A DNA stretch of 48,879 nucleotides, taken from assembly GCA_018398815.1 (NCBI GenBank), contig CM031615.1:61584024-61632902 (forward strand), given 5' to 3'. A program made the translations under genes and the position numbers. This document shows, in pieces, positions 42,660 to 48,879 of this stretch (position 1 is its first letter; every line of letters starts with the position of its first letter). Below the pieces are notes generated by a model that had not been told where the DNA came from, did no database searches, and saw only the letters and a list, made by a program, of their open reading frames with translations. Origin of the DNA: Conus ventricosus (Eukaryota > Mollusca > Gastropoda > Neogastropoda > Conidae).

Positions 42660-43958
42660 AAATAATTTAGTAAAATACATCTTTTAATCTGTTAGCTTCA
42701 TATTTAACTGCGCAACATATAATAAAAACAAATGTACATAAGCGGTTTAATCGGCTTCTTCTTCTTTATCAATTTGAATGTTTTATTACGTCTCTAACAG
42801 TTCTCCCGCTTTCCTCAAGCAACTGATTATCCTCTGTTGACCTTAGTCAATCCAAAAACCGAATATTCGTTGTTATATAACCATCAAGCCTAACATTGTG
42901 AAGATGTAAATCTTTAGACACAAGGTCAACTTTTGACTTCTACACCTCCCGCCCCCAAACAGTTTTCTTATTTCATCATCAAAATGCTGAAAGGTTTAAA
43001 GCCCGCTAGACGTAGATTTGGTTAGGAACCTAACCCTCAATCGAACCTTGTACTTTCGTTATTTTTGGATTAAAAAACTTTTCACTTCCTCTTTTGGAAC
43101 GGTTCTTCACATCGCACAGCATAAAATGCCTTTAAGAAGGTGGAATATGCAGGCACACTAAAACTAAAATTCCATATAGTGACTTCCCTGCTTTTGAGGA
43201 TATGTTGAATTTATGACGCACTTTTCGAATATAAACTAATTTTTGACCTGATATTGGTGCTTCAATCAGCCTGCAAAATTAGGTTGCTACAACGTCAAAC
43301 TCTAAGCGAGATGTCAGAAATCTGTACTTTGCTTCGTGTCTGATGATCTGATAAACGCGTTTGTATTTCATTAAAAGTTAGATCATAGACAATCTGTCTT
43401 AATGCTCCTAGAAAGTACGCGACATGCGCTTTTAACAACTCAAAATCTAAGGGAATGAAAAGCGATTCCATACGCAAAATTACAGCTACAGTCAAGACTT
43501 TTTGCTGCGTTTAGCATCTGCGGGATTGCGGCCCCTAATCTAAGATTTTAGTACTTCTTTTCATTTTCAATTCCTTGAAACGCAAGATCGGCCCTGTTCA
43601 TTCCCGTTAGCCATAGATCAGAATAGGATTTTAAAAATATGTCTGCATTATGTAAGAAAATATTTCTTGCCCCCTCAAGTTTATAGAAATTTTCTTAACG
43701 ATTGCCCCTCCCCAGATTCTGTACAACTGTCTTTTTTGGGTCTGTTGAAGCGAGTTCTATTTTGAAAGTAAGACGTTCAGAGCCTGGCACAATCAATTCA
43801 TCTGCTCCTATACTGGAAATTTTGCAGTAAGGACTTGATCTGCAACAATAGTAGATTGGATTATTGGAACCATTAATATTCCGTTTATTTCCCATTCACG
43901 CCATGGGCTGCTTTCTGTTTTCTATGCGGGTCAAGATCGAGCCATATGATTGTGGCAT
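42660..43958 (-). pseudogene. element 2 probable major capsid protein
   Basis: ATG 43958 gives MPQSYGSILD. Blocks ADELIVPGSERLTFKIELAS plus TVVQNLGR (43695-43800) and YFLGALRQIVYDLTFNEIQT (about 43350-43410) match hexon-type Polinton capsid proteins. The rest is frame-broken but aligns to 21965-23162. Confidence 0.62.
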
Positions 43959-43998
43959 TTTTTATAAAACAAAATAAAAAAGTTAATTATTTAAAAAC

Positions 43999-45217
43999 AT
44001 GGCAGGCATTGAGGATGAAGAATATGATGTTTTTAGATTCTGAGACGACATGAGTGAAATGATCCTTTGTACTACATCGCTCGGGGCTCTCATTGCGGAG
44101 GCGTGCATTAACAGAATAAGGACAGATTCATTATACCAAAGTTTAGGCCAAAACCTCCCGAATTTATAGACCCTAATGATTTTTGATGAAAAAGATGACC
44201 ATTTTGTTTGTGATGCGCGACCAAGGACAACATGTTCAGCTTACAAACTAAAAAAAGACCCATCAAAAGTTTTTAACCGTGGGTTCAATTAGAAATAGAC
44301 TCCCTGCGAGCTTACAAAATCGCCTTGGCCCTTGTTAGCCAAAAATAAGGGCGGAGGCAGTTATCTAAACTTCAAAACAACACTGCAAGAACTCCCGACA
44401 GAAAAAACCAAATGCATAACATGGAACTTTAAAGAATTAAATGAGATTCACAATCAGCAGTGAATTAATAAATGTAATAGAAGCAGAAATCCAGATTTCA
44501 GAAGACCAGCGTTAAAGACTATGCACGACCGCCGCTACCCAACGCGCGAACTAACTCCCTTGAACATGCTATAAGAACTCATCAAAGGCGAATAAGCAAC
44601 AATTTAGCCAAAACTAGGTGATCTAGATGATCATATAAAAAAGAGAAAAAGAGAAAACTCGTTGAGCTGATGACGCCAACTTAGGGCCTGATATTTAAAG
44701 AAAGAATAGCCCAAAAAAAAAAAGACAAAAAAGAATCTTGAACAGAAAGATCAGCAAGACTAAAGTGACGACTACTAACCGGGACCATTACTAACGCAAG
44801 TGAATAGAATAAAGAGAACATCGAAAAAATTTTATATGAAGACACAACTCTAGCAGAACGAATACGAACACTGTTTAGAGAGCAAGGTTCACATTTGCAA
44901 GCGTTAACACCTTAGGATTTGCAATAAGCACACTGGTGTTGGCTATTACAGGCGGCGGTGGAGCCAAAGTCAGTGGCCTCCGCCGCCATCGCCTCCACCT
45001 GATAAATCATGGTAAAAAAAAAGCTGATCATCTTGCAAAGTTTATTAAAAAAAATTAGATGGTAAAGCCGTGGACGCTTTTACCAGGAATATTGGGGAGT
45101 ATTGTCAGCTGGGCTTTTTGTCTACTGCAAAGCAAAGTAGGTGGCTTTTATGGCCGAGCACTTATGGGCATTAGTTCTGTAATAGTTGGGTACTATTAGT
45201 AAGATAAAGACAAGTAA
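43999..45217 (+). pseudogene. element 2 copy of gene G
   Basis: ATG 43999 (MAGIEDEEYDVF). Recognisable nucleotide blocks code TLAERIRTLFREQG (about 44850-44890), the Gly-rich and Pro-rich linker (about 44950-45000) and the terminal hydrophobic helices. Many one-base breaks. Confidence 0.65.
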
Positions 45218-46384
45218 TCCTATCCATAATCCAAGAACAAGCGCTGTCTTTTCATATTCATGGTCATCGCGAACAGAGTCCCGCGAGCTTAGCTGAGTCA
45301 TCAATGGCCTTTGGGCTTTTGGACTTTCGGGAATTAGATGACTTATTCTTGGGGGTCATCTGTTTTTTTACTGCTTTGCAATATACTGTCTCAGAATTAA
45401 TGTCGTTTTGTCCGACCATCTGTTCATTTCCTGCAATGGCGAGAATTTCATTGTTTAGTTTTATTATTGTTCCTACCTGGAGTCTGAGTCAGAAGGTAGC
45501 AGTATAAACCAGTGGCCAACAGCAAAGTCCTACTTTTGATCTTGCGAATTGTAAAACATTTTTGGTACCTTTTAATACTTGAAGGCAAATCAACAGTAGA
45601 AATAATGGCGTCCCACTAAAGTTTCTAAGTATTTTTTTGTGCATCAAGCCAGTATAAGGATCAGTTATGCTCGATCTTGCCTGTTGCTTGTGAAACCTAG
45701 CAAACACCAACTAATACTAATAGAGTCTTTTACTCGTTTCTATTCCCGCTCTAGTTAGGCCTTAGAAGTTCTAAGATAAATGTTGTCCATGCTGTTTTAG
45801 CTCTTGCTCTATGAAGCCCGTAGTGAACAGTGTGCATGAAGAGAAAGATGTTAAGGAGGATTCCCTGTCCAACTTATACTTTCTGGCAACGCCCCAATAT
45901 AAGGGGTGCCTAAGACATGATAAAGATCAGACAATTGTCTAAAGTCAGTCTTGATGTTAATATTCAATTCGTTACAGATTCGTTCAAAAGCACTTCATGT
46001 CCTATTCTGTTGCTAAATGGATTAAACGGTTGTCATTTGGTAAGGCGCTTGCATTCAGTCAAATAACTCTGAATGTGTAATAAAATGAAATCAGTACACT
46101 GACCTAACCAAAGGAATTAGGAAGAGTTAAGATATCAGCATACGACCACCACACCCATAGATGCACAAAACACAGCAAAGTTTAAAACTTGGTTCTGATA
46201 AAACTGCATCGATTACTAAACCAACTCTTTTGGGATGCGGTCGTTTAATAGGAGGGATAGATATCTGCTTAATGAGTACTTACCTTTTTTATGAAATGTG
46301 TAAGTCTGGTCACAGGAAAATCAGAGGGTGTCAGTTGTTATAATTTTTAAATTGGTAGTGCCGGCCCAACAGAATATTTTGCAT
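45190..46384 (-). pseudogene. element 2 copy of ORF H
   Basis: Start ATG 46384 (MQNILLGR). The region 45489-45710 codes NVLQFARSKV; the C-terminal EYEKTALVLGL hydrophobic end lies at about 45235-45270. Tail-to-tail overlap with gene G is retained. Confidence 0.5.
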
Positions 46385-46398
46385 CAGTATATTTTTGA

Positions 46399-47137
46399 AT
46401 GCACTCATTTTTAATTTCGTTTAAAAATGTTTTGTACGATAACAACTCAGACCGCCCTTCGTTTTAGAACATGCATTAATAACGAATAGCGAAACCAGAA
46501 ACGGTCGCGCTCCATGAAATAATCTTACAAAGTCTAATGGTTAATAAAAGCAAAGCCAAGGAGAATAATAAATTAAAAAATTAATAATAAACCAATTAGT
46601 TAGCGAGTTAACCATAACCTATGGTTATTACGGGTTTTGCTCGCTAAAAGAAGCAATGTTAACTTCGTCCCGACAAGTGCTCTCAAACTAAACAATGCGA
46701 ATCTGAAAACAATTGTTGGCCTTCAAACTGAAGAAGAAGTAGGGTACTAATTTGATAAAGAGCTAGCTAAAAAAGTTAGGCTTTACACTGCCAATCGGGC
46801 GTTTCATAGTTTTAGAGTTACCAAACAAAACTCCTTATGAGGAGAAAATCCCTCGCATCTTGCATTACAATCATTACCAATGTTCATTTGGATGAGCTGA
46901 GCACTTAATTAAAACTTAGTATGAAGGAAGGAGGCCCTCAACTGTTTATAAGAGCTCTTCCGTCAGGGAAAGCTGCATTTGCCCGATATAGAATTAGAAC
47001 AATTCCCTAATTTACATTTTAAAAAGATTAGTTTTTGTGGGAGGGTCGGATCATTTAATATAAATAATCAAAGACAAAGCGGAAAGTTGTGAAATGTGAA
47101 AACCTGCAAACAATATGTTTTTTTGGAAATAAAATAA
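46399..47137 (+). pseudogene. element 2 penton-like protein
   Basis: Aligned with 25637-26366: TATGGTTATTACGGGTTTTG, GAGCTAGCTAAAAAAGTTAG, and CCTCAACTGTTTATAAGAGC mark the conserved blocks. Frame broken repeatedly. The 14-bp divergent spacing to ORF H is kept. Confidence 0.6.
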
Positions 47138-47153
47138 TACGTTACTAAAAAAT

Positions 47154-48022
47154 ACTGTCGCGTGGCCAGAAGAATCAGGAGTTACATTAGCGCCTGTGAG
47201 GTGTATAACCTTAGAATTAAAAGACCTTAGCAGACGTAGGCGGACTTTGAACAGAACGTGAGATAGGCGCTTTGTAGGTTTATGAGTACACTAAAGATGG
47301 TGATTAAAACGCAAAGAGGTTGGGCGACAGCAAAAAGTTTTCCTAAACAATGAACAACGGCGCTATCTTAGAGGCAAATAATGTTTGGTCCAGTATGAAT
47401 ATAAAATAGTCGAAAACCTGACCTCAAAAGCACTTAGAACTATATTTAGATGTGAAATAAAATTTGAATTCATAAGCCATTACATATTTTAGCCGTCCAC
47501 AAAAGTTTCAGAAAAGCATTCAACTCTGCCCTTTACAATGTAAGTCTTATTGCCGGACGACAATAGTCCGGAAAGAAATTGAATAACGCCGTATGGGAAA
47601 AAGCAGTACATCCTCCACAGAAAAGAAACGGTATTTATAAAAAAAGCTTCTACAAATTACAGTTACTTATCCAAGCAGAAAATTAGGAGACACGTTCAAC
47701 AAATGAATTGAAATTTCTGTCTTAAAAAGATGTGGAGAGGATGGGTTGTGGGCGTAGTGACGTCCTATAAAAGGAATAAATATTACTGGCAACACTTAGA
47801 CTAAAAAAAACTCTTAACGTTACACATCGTCGTTCTTCACAATGGCGAGGATATATAAGATCCATAACAACAAGCAACAAAATCAATGTTGACATAAATA
47901 GAAACAATCTTACAGAACTGAATAGGATTAATCTTACACATTTAGGCCTCATAGGGTTTTATTATACTGAACAATTTTGACGGAGAGTATGGAAATAGAA
48001 AGTAATAACTGGATTAGATTAA
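47154..48022 (+). pseudogene. element 2 copy of ORF I
   Basis: Aligned with 26386-27242 from end to end. The start position reads CTG rather than ATG. Many single-base indels. Confidence 0.6.
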
Positions 48023-48036
48023 CTCTGTATTAAAAC

Positions 48037-48680
48037 ATTGGAGCAGTTAAACTTATTATAAAATCCCCTCATGTTCAATGAATTTGTGGCAGACTGGTTG
48101 ATGAAAAACAATATTTGTCCTAGACTTATTAACAAAACAAGTATTATCGCTATAATTTTTGATCATATTGTGATTTTCTGTCCAACACTTAAAAACAAAG
48201 CATATCATGAAAGAAGGTTTATATGGACAGCAATACGTAAGATATTTAGTTTTAATCCTAGCACTAAACTGATGAGAGTTTAGAATACTTTTATAAAGTG
48301 TTTGAAGGAACGCAGACACTCTTTCTTAAGATGAACTGTTCAGCAGAAAAAAAGATATAGTTAAAAAGAGAAACACTTGTCAAAACTACTTTCAGTGAAG
48401 ACATGAGGATGAATGGTGTGGATTTATGCCAAAATATAACTCGGTTTAAAAAAGACTTTAGAGAACAGATTTGTATAAAGAACTGTAGTGTTATTTCACT
48501 TGAAAGACAGAGACACATTTGAAGAATGTTTTGCGCGAAAATGAAGTTTATTGAAAACGATCAAGAAAACAAAGAATAAACAAAAACTGAAATCTGAAAA
48601 GTTTAGTAAATTAGTATAAAAAACGGATAACCCTACACAGTAAGCATGTTTGTAATAATCGTTATTTTTTTGTTATAGAC
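48037..48680 (+). pseudogene. element 2 packaging ATPase
   Basis: Aligned with 27259-27925; the start position reads TTG. The Walker A region (about 48085-48110) and Walker B region (about 48320-48345) are both altered by indels, so motifs are identified by alignment only. The KDRDTFEE-type block near 48505-48525 is still readable. Confidence 0.75.
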
Positions 48681-48693
48681 CTCTTAACATGTC

Positions 48694-48790
48694 CAGAGAA
48701 CAGTAATATGCTATTTTTAGGGGCACTTTTCGCCCAAAACTGGTTGCGAGGGTGAAAGTGGCCTAGAGTCGGCATATTACTGTTACTCTG
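48694..48790. repeat. terminal palindrome (hairpin), right end of element 2
   Basis: CAGAGAACAGTAATATGC at the start mirrors GCATATTACTGTTACTCTG at the end. Inner arms GGGGCACTTTTCGCCC and GGGTGAAAGTGGCC pair imperfectly around AAAACTGGTTGCGAG. The tip (CAACCAGTTTT on the complementary strand) matches the element 1 loop CAACCAGTTTC, and the outer 10 nt are the same, while the arm sequence is otherwise different. Confidence 0.85.
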
Positions 48791-48879
48791 CACTTGTCTT
48801 TCCCCAATCCAAAGAAGTTGATAGATTTTGAGTGCAGCACGTGGCCCGACATATTTTGTATACCCTCATAGACAAAAGA
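48791..48879. other. right flank of element 2, no gene seen
   Basis: Short unique flank to the window edge. Confidence 0.4.

Larger units (their letters stand above)
32520..48790. mobile_element. Polinton/Maverick (adintovirus-like) element 2
   Basis: About 16.3 kb with the same gene order and orientation as element 1 and clear nucleotide similarity over 35,320-48,680. Ends are assigned from a half-palindrome at 32520-32590 and a full imperfect palindrome at 48694-48790 that are inverted copies of each other. The left non-coding arm (32,590-35,140) is longer than in element 1 and partly unrelated. All long genes are disrupted, mainly by one-base insertions or deletions at a density unlike ordinary substitution decay. 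No 6-bp target duplication is evident. Confidence 0.85.

Overview
The window is non-genic, repeat-rich eukaryotic DNA. Long CT/GA, CA/GT, GATA and TA microsatellites, a 53-bp satellite, tRNA-like SINEs, two non-LTR retrotransposon families, a Tc1/mariner element and two large virus-like transposons together suggest a marine invertebrate, most likely a gastropod or other mollusc. That host assignment is an inference; no host single-copy gene or rRNA is present to fix it.

Layout. 1-12,690 is host repeat landscape: the satellite (356-1148), a 5'-truncated LINE inside a CT tract (2294-4235), SINE-like units, microsatellites, a second tail fragment of the same LINE, and a different LINE with an RNase H domain (11,965-12,690). 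12,690-28,037 is a complete-looking Polinton/Maverick (adintovirus-like) element, here element 1, with 267-bp terminal inverted repeats. 28,038-32,519 holds a Tc1/mariner copy, TA arrays, a 16-bp minisatellite, a tRNA-Phe-like relic and CA/GA tracts. 32,520-48,790 is a second, related Polinton in the same orientation, element 2, with the same gene order but riddled with small indels.

Element 1 order, left to right: Cys-rich ORF(-), ORF A(-), ORF B(-), ORF C(+), ORF D(+), retroviral-type integrase(+), two small ORFs(+), protein-primed DNA polymerase B(-), ORF E(-), ORF F(-), probable major capsid protein(-), coiled-coil membrane protein G(+), ORF H(-), penton-like jelly-roll protein(+), ORF I(+), FtsK/HerA-type packaging ATPase(+). 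Polymerase plus integrase would copy and insert the DNA; capsid, penton-like protein and ATPase imply virion formation, as known for Polintons. No adenovirus-type protease was recognised. Several genes form divergent pairs with 13-42 bp AT-rich spacers, and four have TATAAAA just before the ATG.

The most unusual feature is the ends: each TIR of element 1 terminates in an 89-bp near-perfect palindrome, and the element 2 ends fold similarly with different arm sequence but a conserved tip. Nearly every long gene is broken by single-base indels. In element 2, and in two patches of element 1, these look at least partly like uncorrected long-read errors, so 'pseudogene' here means 'frame is broken in this sequence', not proven decay.
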